DNA of 64,000 nt from an uncultured Eubacteriales bacterium (GTDB taxonomy: Bacteria; Bacillota; Clostridia; Oscillospirales; Acutalibacteraceae). Made by a program: the position numbers and the translations under genes. Below are positions 1-8,395 of the stretch, piece by piece (position 1 is the stretch's first letter; every line of letters begins with the position of its first letter). The notes beneath the pieces were generated by a model that saw nothing but the letters and a program-made list of their open reading frames with translations, had not been told where the DNA came from and searched no databases. The stretch is from positions 33,171 through 97,170 of the forward strand of contig ONLA01000008.1 of NCBI GenBank assembly GCA_900318495.1. Direction: 5' to 3'.

Positions 1-470
1 GTACCCGTCGCGATAACAACTGTTTTGCAACGGTATTCGGCGAGCATCTGAGTGGTAATTTTATATCCTTCTCCACAGGGTTCAATATCTGTAATTTCTG
101 CCTGTCTTAATTCAAGCTTAGGCTGCAGCTCAAGCTTATGCTTCATAGTATCGGAATATTTACGCCTGTCAATCTGGGCGCGCAGCGAGTGAACTGCCGG
201 ACCTTTTCCCCTGTTAAGCATACGCGACTGTAAGAAACACTCGTCGGCAGTTTTTCCCATCTCTCCGCCGAGCGCGTCAATTTCACGCACAAGGTGACCT
301 TTAGCAGTTCCTCCGATAGACGGATTGCACGGACAGTTACCTACAGCGTCCATATTAATAGTAAAAACCGCGGTTTTGCAGCCGAGTCTTGCCGCGGCAA
401 GAGCAGCTTCTATACCTGCGTGTCCGGCGCCGATAACAGCTACATCATATTCACCGGCAAAATAATTCAT
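1..470 (-). CDS. mnmG: MnmG (GidA), tRNA uridine-5-carboxymethylaminomethyl modification enzyme, N-terminal part
   Basis: The reading frame starts at the ATG at 470 and runs off the left edge, so only about 156 N-terminal residues are present. Residues 11-18 form the FAD-binding glycine motif VIGAGHAG, followed by the MnmG signature region [20 protein letters not shown]. The family is an FAD protein that works with the GTPase MnmE to modify U34 of several tRNAs, in the cytoplasm. mnmE lies immediately upstream (13 nt gap), the usual Firmicute arrangement, so the two are probably co-transcribed. The call rests on these motifs and the neighbour; the C-terminal half lies outside the window. Confidence 0.96.
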   Translation of the reverse strand, partial: MNYFAGEYDVAVIGAGHAGIEAALAAARLGCKTAVFTINMDAVGNCPCNPSIGGTAKGHLVREIDALGGEMGKTADECFLQSRMLNRGKGPAVHSLRAQIDRRKYSDTMKHKLELQPKLELRQAEITDIEPCGEGYKITTQMLAEYRCKTVVIATG

Positions 471-483
471 AATCTTACCTTCT

Positions 484-1851
484 TTACTTTCCTACACAGA
501 AGTTATGGAAAACTCTGTCAATAACTTCGTCGCTTGTTTTCTCTCCGGTCATCTCGAGCAGCTCGGATATAGCGTCCTCCAGTGAAACAGTAACAGCATC
601 ATATGTTAAACCCGTGATTAACGCATCCTTCGCTTCAATAACCGAATTCAAAGCGTTGTAAACATTTGAACGCTGTCTTTCATTAGCCAATATACCGTCG
701 CTCGGATTTAAATTTTGAGTACCTGCCAATTCTTCTATCTTATTTATCAGTTCTTCTCTGCCATCACCTGTAATTGCCGATATATATATAATATTGTTAA
801 TTTTAGATGATATTTTGTTAATATCTAATTTACAGTTAAGCTCTTTTTTATTAATAACAGCAATTGAAGGAACATTAACCGAAGCCTCAAGCAAATCCAA
901 ATCGTCCTCCGTAAGCTCACGGCTGTAATCAAAAACAGCAAGCAGCAATCCGCACTGTTCAAGTCTGTTTCTCGCGCGGTCAACGCCGATTCTCTCAACC
1001 CTGTCCTCGGTATTTCTCAGTCCGGCAGTGTCGCTCAGTCTTAAAATAACATTCCCCGCAACAACAATATTCTCAACAATATCACGCGTAGTCCCGGGAA
1101 TATCGGTAACAATGCTTTTTTCATAACCCGAAAGCAAATTCATCAAGGTACTTTTGCCGACGTTCGGTCTGCCTGCAATAACCGTGTCAATTCCCTGTTT
1201 AACAGCCTGACCGCTGTCATAAGTGCCGAGCAGATTTTCAAGCTCCGATTCCGCTTTATCACATACTGCTAAAATCATACCGTCGTCAACCTCCGCAATA
1301 TCCTCCTCCGGATAATCCGCCCAAGCAGACAAATGCGCGGCAAGCGTCAGCAATTCATCCTTTACCGAATTAATCTTTTTTCTGAGAGCGCCTTCCTTTA
1401 CACACATAGCCGCCCGGGCAGCGCTTTTGCTTTTCGCGCTGATAATATCCATAACAGACTCAGCTTCGGTCAGGTCAATTTTACCGTTTAAAAAAGCTCT
1501 TTTAGTAAATTCCCCTGCCTGTGCCGGAACAGCTCCCGCCTCAATTACAGCTCTTAACACCTGTTTGGTAATATATATTCCGCCATGGCAGGAAAGCTCA
1601 ACAACATTTTCACCGGTATAGCTGTTAGGTTCTCTGAAAACAAGCGCTACGGCCTCGTCAAGCTTTTCTCCGTCCTGATACACATTGCCGAAAGCGGCAG
1701 TATATCCCTTCATATCACACAGCCTTTTACCGTTAATATTTTTAAAAACCCTGTCCGCAATATTTTGGGCTTCATCTCCTGAAATACGGATTACACCAAT
1801 TCCGCCTTCACCCTGAGCCGTACTAATTGCGGCTATCGTTTTATTTTCCAT
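484..1851 (-). CDS. mnmE: MnmE (TrmE), tRNA modification GTPase
   Basis: A 455-residue protein, the usual length for MnmE. An N-terminal tetrahydrofolate-binding domain (about residues 1-120) is followed by a helical domain holding an inserted G domain with the P-loop GRPNVGKST near residue 227 and the G3 motif DTAG. The chain ends in FCVGK, the conserved C-terminal C-x-G-K whose cysteine is needed for the reaction. With MnmG it forms the cmnm5U34 modification complex. A TTG at 1860 opens the frame nine bases earlier, but an AAGAG nine bases before the ATG at 1851 favours the ATG. A MITE-like hairpin and the jag terminator separate it from jag. Confidence 0.97.
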   Translation of the reverse strand: MENKTIAAISTAQGEGGIGVIRISGDEAQNIADRVFKNINGKRLCDMKGYTAAFGNVYQDGEKLDEAVALVFREPNSYTGENVVELSCHGGIYITKQVLRAVIEAGAVPAQAGEFTKRAFLNGKIDLTEAESVMDIISAKSKSAARAAMCVKEGALRKKINSVKDELLTLAAHLSAWADYPEEDIAEVDDGMILAVCDKAESELENLLGTYDSGQAVKQGIDTVIAGRPNVGKSTLMNLLSGYEKSIVTDIPGTTRDIVENIVVAGNVILRLSDTAGLRNTEDRVERIGVDRARNRLEQCGLLLAVFDYSRELTEDDLDLLEASVNVPSIAVINKKELNCKLDINKISSKINNIIYISAITGDGREELINKIEELAGTQNLNPSDGILANERQRSNVYNALNSVIEAKDALITGLTYDAVTVSLEDAISELLEMTGEKTSDEVIDRVFHNFCVGK

Positions 1852-1910
1852 ATCAATCAACTCTTAATTAATAAAATTAAAGGATTCGCTCTTCACCAAA
1901 CCGGGAAATA

Positions 1911-1953
1911 TTAAGGCAATACCGCACACCTGAATTATGCGGTGTTGCCTTAA
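1911..1953. repeat. MITE family A, solo terminal-repeat hairpin (copy A1)
   Basis: The arms TTAAGGCAATACCGCA (1911-1926) and TGCGGTGTTGCCTTAA (1938-1953) are inverted and nearly perfect. They match the outer ends of the full-length family A copies at 17906 and 24043, but the roughly 75-bp interior is missing, so this looks like an internal-deletion derivative. It lies between mnmE and jag and could fold in RNA from either strand. Confidence 0.75.
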
Positions 1954-2036
1954 AGCAAGGCGTACGCCGTAAAATATCCGGCGTAACCTAACAAGGTTTG
2001 TTCAAGACCAAACTCTTTTTTTAAATCAAAAAAATC

Positions 2037-2074
2037 AGGGGCAAACCCAATATAAATTTAATTGAGCCGCCCCT
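2037..2074 (-). terminator. Terminator after jag
   Basis: On the minus strand AGGGGC and GCCCCT pair around an AT-rich loop that may extend the stem, followed by a run of seven T. It lies five bases past the jag stop codon, so the jag operon probably ends here. Confidence 0.7.
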
Positions 2075-2079
2075 TTTTA

Positions 2080-2874
2080 TTACTTATCTATTCTGCCATA
2101 AAGGCCTGTTTCGCCGCCCTCGTTAAGCGGTACTCTGTCGGGATTAACAGGAGCGGAATTTGATTTGCGTCCGCCGTTATAAGGACGCCTGCCGCCTCTG
2201 CGGTTATTATATCCGCCTCTGCGGTTATGATTATTCTTGCTCTTGGGATCGGGACCGATTACAACATGACGGTTGGCATTTTCACCCTCGCTCCACGAAA
2301 TCGCTCCGTTAACCTTTTGCACAGATGTATGAATAATTCGTCTTTCATAAGGATTCATCGGCTCAAGAGACTGTTTTTTTCCTGTCTTAATTGCCTTAAA
2401 AGCAAGCTTTCTGCCCAGAATCTCAAGGGTTTTTTCCCTTTTGTCACGGTAATTTCCAACGTTTACGGTAACCTTAATATATCCGTCCTCATTGTTATGA
2501 TTTACAACAAGGCTGGTAAGATACTGCAAAGCGTCAAGAGTTTCGCCGCGTCTGCCGATAACAAATCCCTCTTCATCGCCCGAAAGCTCAAAGGTAAGCG
2601 CTCCGTCCTCTGATTTTTTTTCGATAGCGATATCGGGAAGCATCATTTTATCAAGAACATTTCTTAAAAATGTTGCCGCCTTATCTTCCGGAGTTTCCTT
2701 AATAAAAACTCTTACCTTTGCGGGACGACCCCCGAAAAGGCCGAATTTTTTCTTTTCCTCGCGCTGAATAACTTCAAAATCATAATCGTCAGTGTCGGAA
2801 ATGCCAAGCTGATTTTTGGCGTTGTTAAGGGCTTCTTCTACATCATTACCCTCACAAATTGCTTCTCTTAACAT
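2080..2874 (-). CDS. jag: Jag/KhpB, RNA-binding protein with Jag-N, KH and R3H domains
   Basis: A 264-residue cytoplasmic RNA-binding protein. Residues 1-50 form the Jag-N domain, about 75-150 a KH domain with the GRRGETLDALQYLTSLV loop, and about 155-210 an R3H domain (NPYERRIIHT). The partner is usually KhpA, with roles in cell elongation and division in Firmicutes. The gene follows yidC by 19 nt, the conserved order. Unusually, the region after R3H is a roughly 50-residue Gly/Arg/Asn-rich tail with RRGG repeats, not present in the short family members; it may add RNA contacts. The ATG at 2874 has GGAG upstream. Confidence 0.95.
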   Translation of the reverse strand: MLREAICEGNDVEEALNNAKNQLGISDTDDYDFEVIQREEKKKFGLFGGRPAKVRVFIKETPEDKAATFLRNVLDKMMLPDIAIEKKSEDGALTFELSGDEEGFVIGRRGETLDALQYLTSLVVNHNNEDGYIKVTVNVGNYRDKREKTLEILGRKLAFKAIKTGKKQSLEPMNPYERRIIHTSVQKVNGAISWSEGENANRHVVIGPDPKSKNNHNRRGGYNNRRGGRRPYNGGRKSNSAPVNPDRVPLNEGGETGLYGRIDK

Positions 2875-2893
2875 TGTTTTCTCCTAATTTCAA

Positions 2894-3895
2894 TTACTTC
2901 TTTTTCTTCTTTTTAGCTGTATTTGCGTTGGAATTAGCTGTTTTTTCAATTTCATGCGGTGCGTAAATATACGGAACCTTAGCCTCATTTTCAAACATAA
3001 GCGCAACGTGTCTTGCTTCCGCGTTTGCGGTAAGCTTAACCGGACTGAAAAGCTTCGCGATAATAATTGACTGCACAAGACTCAGCAGTGAAGAAATAAT
3101 CCAGTAGAACGCGACCGCGCACGGCACGCTGTAGGCAATCCAAGCCGAAAACAGCGGAAGCGCGTAAAGCATAACCTTCATACAGCCCTGTTGCTGCTGC
3201 ATTTGAGTGTTGACCTTTGTCATAATAAACTGAGATCCTACGTTTGAAAGGAAACAGAAAACAGGGAAAAGAATATAAGGTGAGAACAAACCTAACGAGC
3301 TCGGAATTACAAGCAAATCAACAACTCCGAAAAGGTTAAAGCCGCTTGCAAAATTAAGAATTTTGTCAATTTCCGCCTGCGAGAAAATAGCCTGAATTTC
3401 AGCTGTGTTCGCAACGTGCGGAAAAACCTTAAGCAAAGTAACCTGCTGATAAGTAGCAACCGTTGTTCCCGAATTGTATCCCGGAATACTGTTTACAAAT
3501 GTTAAAGCCTGATTAACGCTTTGTTCGCTGAGATGCAGTGTGTTTGTAAGAGGATATGCAACCGCGTAAAAAATTCCGAGAATTACAATCATCGGAATAA
3601 TAGAGGTAAGACAACCTCCCATAGGCTTTACGTTTTCTTTTTCGTAAAGCTTGTTCATTTCTTCCTGAAGCTTTTGACGGTTATTACCGTACTTTTCTCT
3701 CAGTTCCTTTTGTTTTTTTGCAAGCCTTGAACTGCCTGCCATTGATTTTTGCTGCTTTACCGAAAAAGGCAAGAGCACTGCCTTAACTATAATAGTGAAT
3801 ACAATTATAGCTATTCCGAAGTTTTGAAATACATAATAAGCCGCCCAAAGCACATAGCCCAAAATGCTTCCTAAAAAACCGAAAATACCTAACAT
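2894..3895 (-). CDS. yidC: YidC/OxaA/SpoIIIJ membrane protein insertase
   Basis: A 333-residue polytopic membrane protein of the YidC/Oxa1 family, which inserts and folds membrane proteins alone or with SecYEG. An N-terminal hydrophobic segment (about 18-40) precedes the cytoplasmic helical hairpin rich in KQQKSMAG and KKQKELREKYG, then further membrane helices, and a lysine-rich tail ending in KKKKKK that could contact the ribosome. It lacks the large periplasmic domain of Gram-negative YidC, but the external segment between the second and third helices is longer than in compact Firmicute members. It sits between yidD and jag in the conserved rpmH cluster. Confidence 0.96.
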   Translation of the reverse strand: MLGIFGFLGSILGYVLWAAYYVFQNFGIAIIVFTIIVKAVLLPFSVKQQKSMAGSSRLAKKQKELREKYGNNRQKLQEEMNKLYEKENVKPMGGCLTSIIPMIVILGIFYAVAYPLTNTLHLSEQSVNQALTFVNSIPGYNSGTTVATYQQVTLLKVFPHVANTAEIQAIFSQAEIDKILNFASGFNLFGVVDLLVIPSSLGLFSPYILFPVFCFLSNVGSQFIMTKVNTQMQQQQGCMKVMLYALPLFSAWIAYSVPCAVAFYWIISSLLSLVQSIIIAKLFSPVKLTANAEARHVALMFENEAKVPYIYAPHEIEKTANSNANTAKKKKKK

Positions 3896-3925
3896 TAATC
3901 TACCTCATTTTGTTGTCTGAATAAT

Positions 3926-4141
3926 CTACTTTTCGGGAACGGGATCATAACCTCCCTTTGAAAAAGGATTACAGCGGAGAATCCGCCAAATTGTTAATGC
4001 CGAACCCTTTAACGCACCGAATCTTTCAATTGCCTCTATGCCGTATTGCGAACAGGTGGGATAATACTTACACTTTGGTTTTGTATAAGGTGATATTCCT
4101 TTTTTATAAAACATAATTGCAGCTATCAGTATTTTTTTCAT
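3926..4141 (-). CDS. yidD: YidD, membrane protein insertion efficiency factor
   Basis: A 71-residue protein with the full family signature: a short hydrophobic/amphipathic N-terminus, [25 protein letters not shown] and the C-terminal [14 protein letters not shown]. YidD associates with the inner face of the membrane and helps YidC-dependent insertion. It starts 2 nt after the rnpA stop codon and precedes yidC by 30 nt, so rnpA-yidD-yidC-jag are probably one transcript. The short length is normal for this family. Confidence 0.96.
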   Translation of the reverse strand: MKKILIAAIMFYKKGISPYTKPKCKYYPTCSQYGIEAIERFGALKGSALTIWRILRCNPFSKGGYDPVPEK

Positions 4142-4143
4142 AG

Positions 4144-4491
4144 CTATCCCTGCTTTTCCTTTAATACGCCTGCCTGTTTAAGCTGTTTTTTCATTTCGGC
4201 GTATATTACCTGTGATTTTACAAAAGGCGTTTTTCCTCTGGCTACAAAAATAAAATCATATCCGGGCTTTATTTCGGAATAAAGCCGGTAGTACGAAGCC
4301 CTGATTACTCTTCTTGCCCTTGTGCGTTTAACAGCGTTGCCTATTTTTTTCCCCGTGGTAATTCCGTAACGCAGGTTATGTAATCTGTTTTTCATTATAT
4401 ATGTAACAAGTGACGGACCAACAAAGGATTTTCCTCTTTTATACATACGCGAAAAATCCCTGTTTTCCTTAATAGTTATATAATCGCTCAT
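4144..4491 (-). CDS. rnpA: Ribonuclease P protein component
   Basis: A 115-residue basic protein that binds the RNase P RNA and helps cleave 5' leaders from tRNA precursors. The family motif is visible as [18 protein letters not shown], preceded by the aromatic N-terminal [12 protein letters not shown] segment. The length is standard. GAGGG lies upstream of the ATG at 4491. It follows rpmH but is separated from it by a strong hairpin with a T tract, so its expression depends on read-through or on a promoter I do not see. Confidence 0.97.
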   Translation of the reverse strand: MSDYITIKENRDFSRMYKRGKSFVGPSLVTYIMKNRLHNLRYGITTGKKIGNAVKRTRARRVIRASYYRLYSEIKPGYDFIFVARGKTPFVKSQVIYAEMKKQLKQAGVLKEKQG

Positions 4492-4513
4492 TTTTACCCT
4501 CGGGACAGGCTCT

Positions 4514-4547
4514 GCTAAAAAAGAAAGACCACATTTAAAAGTGGTCT
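4514..4547 (-). terminator. Terminator/attenuator between rpmH and rnpA
   Basis: On the minus strand AGACCAC and GTGGTCT form a 7-bp stem with an 8-base AT loop, followed by TTTCTTTTTT. It lies just past the L34 stop codon, which would let L34 be made in excess over RnpA. Confidence 0.82.
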
Positions 4548-4552
4548 ATTCT

Positions 4553-4687
4553 TTAATAAGACAACCTTTTTCTGCCTTTAGCTCTTCTTCTTGCTAAAAC
4601 TTTCCTGCCGTTAGATGTAGACATTCTCTTTCTGAAGCCGTGCTCTTTTTTTCTGTGAAGCTTCTTTGGCTGATATGTTCTCAACAT
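4553..4687 (-). CDS. rpmH: 50S ribosomal protein L34
   Basis: A 44-codon gene whose translation begins [20 protein letters not shown] and ends in an Arg/Lys-rich tail ([18 protein letters not shown]), the canonical L34 sequence. It is the first gene of the minus-strand cluster leading away from the origin. GGGAGG lies a few bases upstream of the ATG at 4687 and a consensus sigma-A promoter lies at 4729-4757. A hairpin follows the stop codon. Identification is secure despite the small size. Confidence 0.98.
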   Translation of the reverse strand: MLRTYQPKKLHRKKEHGFRKRMSTSNGRKVLARRRAKGRKRLSY

Positions 4688-4728
4688 GATTGAAAACCTC
4701 CCTTCAAATTATAACCTTGCAATATAGC

Positions 4729-4757
4729 ATTATAGCTTACTTTTGGCTTTAAGTCAA
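4729..4757 (-). promoter_or_regulatory. Sigma-A promoter for rpmH
   Basis: On the minus strand TTGACT and TATAAT are separated by exactly 17 bases. The -10 box lies 42 bases before the L34 start codon. Confidence 0.85.
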
Positions 4758-4884
4758 GAGTTTTACTTCGTAAAAAGAATAAATTTTATCATATTATTAC
4801 CGTAATCACAAATATCTCTGTTCTGTACTGCAAAATTCTTTTAATGCCTGCTAAACCGTATTTTATAAACATACCTTATAAAAT

Positions 4885-5044
4885 GTTATTTCCATTGCCC
4901 TCACAGCTTCCTTTACTTCTATTCTGTCTCGCAAAGCGCAGACTTTAACAATTAAATTCCTGCTTTAAAATAAGAGCACTTAAATAAAACGTTATTTTCA
5001 TTGCCCTCACAGCTTCCTTTATTTCTATTCTGTCTCGCGAAACG
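4885..5044 (+). repeat. Tandem 106-bp period repeat upstream of dnaA
   Basis: Two 54-bp segments, 4885-4938 and 4991-5044, match at about 50 of 54 positions; each contains CATTGCCCTCACAGCTTCCT. The weaker similarity of the sequence before each gives a period of 106 bp. A third, inverted copy of the 54-bp segment is at 6651-6704, beyond the end of dnaA. I recognise no known RNA or binding site in it. Confidence 0.85.
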
Positions 5045-5083
5045 GTAAACGTTCGTATTAATCAAACGTCAAGAACGCGACCT
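4921..5083 (+). repeat. Left arm of the inverted repeat flanking dnaA
   Basis: The reverse complement of 6611-6773 aligns along this whole stretch at roughly 80% by eye, from ATTCTGT at the outer end to AAACGTCAAGAACGCGA next to dnaA. The dnaA promoter begins 8 bp after the inner end. The 597-bp interval 4688-5284 holds the rpmH promoter, this repeat and the dnaA promoter; I see no gene in it. Confidence 0.85.
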
Positions 5084-5090
5084 AAAAGAC

Positions 5091-5119
5091 TTGAAAAAAT
5101 AATAAAGTTGAGTTATAAT
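5091..5119 (+). promoter_or_regulatory. Sigma-A promoter for dnaA
   Basis: TTGAAA and TATAAT are separated by 17 bases. The leader to the dnaA start codon would be about 160 nt. The promoter lies immediately inside the left inverted-repeat arm. Confidence 0.75.
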
Positions 5120-5284
5120 AGAATAGAATGGAATTTTAATGTGGGTTAATTTGCGATATAAATAGAAAACGCAAAATTCAGCGGACAATAATAAAATAAC
5201 TTTTTTAGCTAAAAACCGCTTAAATTCTAACAAAATGAAGGAAACGGTCAAATCGGACCGCAATGAGAGGAAGGAACTATTTAT

Positions 5285-6607
5285 ATGGATTCTTTTGGCG
5301 ACGCATGGGAGCTTGTCTGCTCTTATTGCCGAACAAAAATTACCGATGTAGCGTACAATACGTGGATAGTAAGAATTAAACCGCTTGAGCTCGACTTTGA
5401 CAGCAACACGGCATATCTGCTTGTTCCGAATGATTTTCACCGTCAAACTATAACAAGATGCTACATACCTCTTTTAAACGAGGCTTTCGAAGCTATTTTT
5501 GACAACAAATTCAATATCAGTCTTAAAACTCCGGATGAAATTGAATCTCCGGCACCTGCCAAGGAAGTTAAAGAAGCTCAGGATGACAATAATTATGAGT
5601 ACACCTTTGATACATTTATCGTAGGCTCCTCAAACAATTTTGCCCACGCGGCTTGCCTTGCGGTTGCCACCAATCCGTCAAACGCTTACAATCCCCTGTT
5701 TCTCTACGGAAACTCCGGACTCGGAAAAACCCATCTTCTTTACGCTATCGCCAATGAAATAAAGAAGAATTACCCGGATAAAACAATCTGCTATATAAAG
5801 ATTGATGATTTTATCAATGAAATGGTAGAATCGTTAAAAATGAAAACAATGATTGAATTCCGTCAAAAGTACCGTCAGGTCGATGTGCTTTTGGTTGACG
5901 ACGTTCAGTTTTTGGGCGGCAAGGAAGCTATGCAGGAAGAATTTTTCCATACCTTTAACGCTCTTTACGACGCTCACAAGCAAATTGTTTTGACAAGCGA
6001 CCGTCCTCCCAAGGAAATCAAAACCCTTGCCGACAGACTACGCTCGCGCTTTGAACAGGACCTTATCGCCGACATTCAGCCGCCGGATATTGAAACCAGA
6101 ATAGCTATTATAAAAAGAAAAGCTGAGCTTATTGACATTGAACTTCCGAACGAGGTTTGCGAATATATAGCTTCAAAACTCAAATCAAACATTCGGCAGC
6201 TCGAAGGCACTGTAAAAAAACTCAAGGCAAAATCACTCCTTAATAATGAAAAAATAACCATATCATCCGTTCAGGAGGTTATTGCGGATATTCTCAATAA
6301 CGATATTCCGCCTGAAGTCACAGTAGAACGCATAATAGACGAGGTAGCCAGAACCTACGGCATTACCTCCGAGGAAATCCGTTCACAAAAGAATAAAAGC
6401 GCCAATATCAGTAACGCGCGCCATATTGCAATTTACATCACACGCGAAATGACAACACTGCCCATGGTATCAATCGGTGAGGAATTCGGCGGCAGACATT
6501 ACTCAACAATCATTTACTCTCTCCAAAAGGTTCAGAAAATGATTGACAAAGACCAAAAAATTAAAGAACTGGTTGACGACACAATCAAAAACATCCGCGA
6601 CCGTTAA
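5285..6607 (+). CDS. dnaA: DnaA, chromosomal replication initiator
   Basis: A 440-residue protein, normal for DnaA. Domain I covers about residues 1-80, a short linker follows, then the AAA+ domain with Walker A GNSGLGKT at 142-149, Walker B VLLVDDVQF near 201 and the sensor/arginine region TSDRPPKEI and RLRSRFEQDL. The C-terminal helix-turn-helix holds the DnaA signature IGEEFGGRHYSTI. It binds oriC DnaA boxes, opens the duplex and loads the helicase. A GGAAGGA site precedes the ATG. The gene lies between inverted repeat arms and is the first plus-strand gene, so transcription diverges from this point. Confidence 0.99.
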   Translation: MDSFGDAWELVCSYCRTKITDVAYNTWIVRIKPLELDFDSNTAYLLVPNDFHRQTITRCYIPLLNEAFEAIFDNKFNISLKTPDEIESPAPAKEVKEAQDDNNYEYTFDTFIVGSSNNFAHAACLAVATNPSNAYNPLFLYGNSGLGKTHLLYAIANEIKKNYPDKTICYIKIDDFINEMVESLKMKTMIEFRQKYRQVDVLLVDDVQFLGGKEAMQEEFFHTFNALYDAHKQIVLTSDRPPKEIKTLADRLRSRFEQDLIADIQPPDIETRIAIIKRKAELIDIELPNEVCEYIASKLKSNIRQLEGTVKKLKAKSLLNNEKITISSVQEVIADILNNDIPPEVTVERIIDEVARTYGITSEEIRSQKNKSANISNARHIAIYITREMTTLPMVSIGEEFGGRHYSTIIYSLQKVQKMIDKDQKIKELVDDTIKNIRDR

Positions 6608-6610
6608 ATT

Positions 6611-6773
6611 TAGTTCGCGTTCTTGACGTTTAACTTAGATATAATGTAAGCGTTTCGCGGGAAAGAATAGAAATAACGGAAGCTGTGAGGGCAATAAAAA
6701 CGACGTTTTGATTAAGTACTCTGATTCAAAACCGGGATTTAATTGTTGAAGTCTATGCTTTGTGATACAGAAT
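6611..6773 (-). repeat. Right arm of the inverted repeat flanking dnaA
   Basis: It starts 4 bp after the dnaA stop codon and is the inverted counterpart of 4921-5083. The conserved blocks, read on the minus strand, are CAACAATTAAAT, ATTGCCCTCACAGCTTCC, CGCGAAACG and AAACGTCAAGAACGCGA. Only one copy of the 54-bp core is present on this side. Confidence 0.85.
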
Positions 6774-7070
6774 ATAAATAATGTCATAACAAAAGAAACA
6801 GCGTTATATTTCATATTCTTAATTCTTACGTATTAAAGAATTACTATATTTTAACAATTATCAATATCGAAAAAACTGTTAATGTTAAAGAAAGTTAATC
6901 AATGTGAAAAAAGGTTGAAACAGTTGTTAAAACCCATTCACAATTATCAACCTAAATTCAATATCAGTGTGTTTAGCAAATAATTCAGTTTTTATCGAAC
7001 AAAACAAGGTGTTTCCATATTTTAACACCCCCTACTATAACTAATAAATAATATATTATTATAAAGATAG
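6774..7070 (+). other. Candidate origin segment between dnaA and dnaN
   Basis: This AT-rich intergenic stretch has three degenerate DnaA-box-like 9-mers on the plus strand, TTATCAATA (6858), TTATCAACC (6944) and TTATCGAAC (6992), and a TTTTTCACA on the minus strand (6903-6911). A nearly pure AT segment at 7039-7066 could be the unwinding element. No perfect TTATCCACA box is present. The change of gene direction on the two sides supports an origin here, but the exact element is inferred. Confidence 0.45.
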
Positions 7071-7083
7071 GAGAATGAACAGC

Positions 7084-8190
7084 GTGAAAATTTCCTGTAT
7101 GAGAACAGATCTTGTTTCAAGCATATCAAATGTTTCAAGAGCTGTTTCAACCAAAGCATCCATTCCTGCTTTGGAGGGCGTACTTTTAAAAGCATACGGC
7201 GGAAAGCTAAATATATCTGGATATAATCTTGAAATCGGAATCACAACCGATATTGAAGCAACCGTAATCAACGAAGGCGAAATTGTACTCGGCGCAAGGC
7301 TGTTCCTTGAAATTGTAAGAAAGCTTCCCGAAGAAATCGTAACTATCGAAACCGACGACAGAATGGTTACTTATATAAACTGCGGAAACGCGGATTATCA
7401 AATTGTGGGAATGTCATCGGTAGAATATCCCGACCTGCCCACCTTTGAAAAAACCGACGGAATCAATATTTCCTCAAAGATTTTAAAAGATATGATTCGC
7501 CAAACTGTTTACGCTGTAAGTGAAAATATGGCAAAGCCCATATATACAGGTTCTCTTTATGAGCTTGAACAGGGCGTGTTCAGAATCGTAGCGATTGACG
7601 GCTACAGAATGGCAATCAGAAGCGAAAACGTTGACAGCGGCAGCGAAACAAGCTTTGTAGTGCCCGGAAAAACCCAGCTTGAGGTTCTCAAGCTGTTAAC
7701 AGACGAAGAGGAAAATGTAGAAATAATTATCGGTCAAAGACATATAACCTTCAAAATAAGAAGCTACAGTGTAATTTCACGTCTTATCGAAGGAACCTTC
7801 CTCGACTACAAATCAACCATACCAAAGGAAGAAAAAACCTCGCTCGTAATAAATACACGCAAGCTTATGGATTCTGTAGAACGTATGTCGCTGCTCAACA
7901 ACGACAGAGTTCTAAGCCCCGTAAGGTGCAAATTTCACGATAACGAAATAAGACTGTCGTGCGCGTCCGCTGTGGGAAGGGCAAACGACGTAATTAGCAA
8001 TGATATTATAGGCGACAGCGTTGAAATCGGCTTTAACAACCGCTATATGCTCGACGCGCTGAAAAACACAGATACCGACGAGGTAAAAATGGTGCTCAAC
8101 GGTCCGGTTTCACCTATATTAATCAAACCTGTTCAGGGCGACAGCTTTTTGAGCATTGTTGTTCCCATGAGGCTTGCAAATGAAAACTGA
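7084..8190 (+). CDS. dnaN: DNA polymerase III beta sliding clamp
   Basis: A 368-residue clamp subunit that encircles DNA and tethers the replicative polymerase. The N-terminus [24 protein letters not shown], the segment [14 protein letters not shown] and the C-terminal [16 protein letters not shown] are typical; three clamp domains fit the length. An ATG at 7075 is only one base after AGGAG and cannot be used well, while the GTG at 7084 is ten bases after it and gives the canonical MKI start, so I chose GTG. Its last 11 bases overlap the S4-domain gene. Confidence 0.98.
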   Translation: MKISCMRTDLVSSISNVSRAVSTKASIPALEGVLLKAYGGKLNISGYNLEIGITTDIEATVINEGEIVLGARLFLEIVRKLPEEIVTIETDDRMVTYINCGNADYQIVGMSSVEYPDLPTFEKTDGINISSKILKDMIRQTVYAVSENMAKPIYTGSLYELEQGVFRIVAIDGYRMAIRSENVDSGSETSFVVPGKTQLEVLKLLTDEEENVEIIIGQRHITFKIRSYSVISRLIEGTFLDYKSTIPKEEKTSLVINTRKLMDSVERMSLLNNDRVLSPVRCKFHDNEIRLSCASAVGRANDVISNDIIGDSVEIGFNNRYMLDALKNTDTDEVKMVLNGPVSPILIKPVQGDSFLSIVVPMRLANEN

Positions 8191-8395
8191 AACAATCAAA
8201 ATTGATACGGAATTTATAAAGCTGCAGGATTTATTAAAATTCAGCGGACTTGCCTCAACCGGCGGAATGGCGAAAATTTTTATTCAAAACGGCGAGGTAA
8301 GCGTAAACGGCGAGGTTTGTACAATGCGCGGCAAAAAGCTGCGCGACGGAGATTTTGCCGAATATGACGGCACAAAAATTATTGTTGCGGTATGA
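8180..8395 (+). CDS. yaaA: S4-domain RNA-binding protein YaaA (RlbA-like)
   Basis: A 71-residue protein consisting of one S4 RNA-binding domain: [44 protein letters not shown]. This small gene sits between dnaN and recF in most Firmicutes. The ATG at 8180 lies within the dnaN C-terminus and the stop codon overlaps the recF start by four bases (ATGA), so the three genes are translationally coupled. Its role is not firmly established; a ribosome-related function has been proposed for the family. Confidence 0.93.
   Translation: MKTETIKIDTEFIKLQDLLKFSGLASTGGMAKIFIQNGEVSVNGEVCTMRGKKLRDGDFAEYDGTKIIVAV

Noticed and set aside
5069-5446. Minus-strand open frame of 125 codons across the dnaA start
   Set aside because: It is antisense to the secure dnaA N-terminus, covers the promoter and repeat arm, and shows no protein motif.
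6858-7000. Classical oriC with perfect TTATCCACA boxes
   Set aside because: Only degenerate 9-mers were found by eye, so the segment is listed as a candidate with low confidence and no boxes are claimed.
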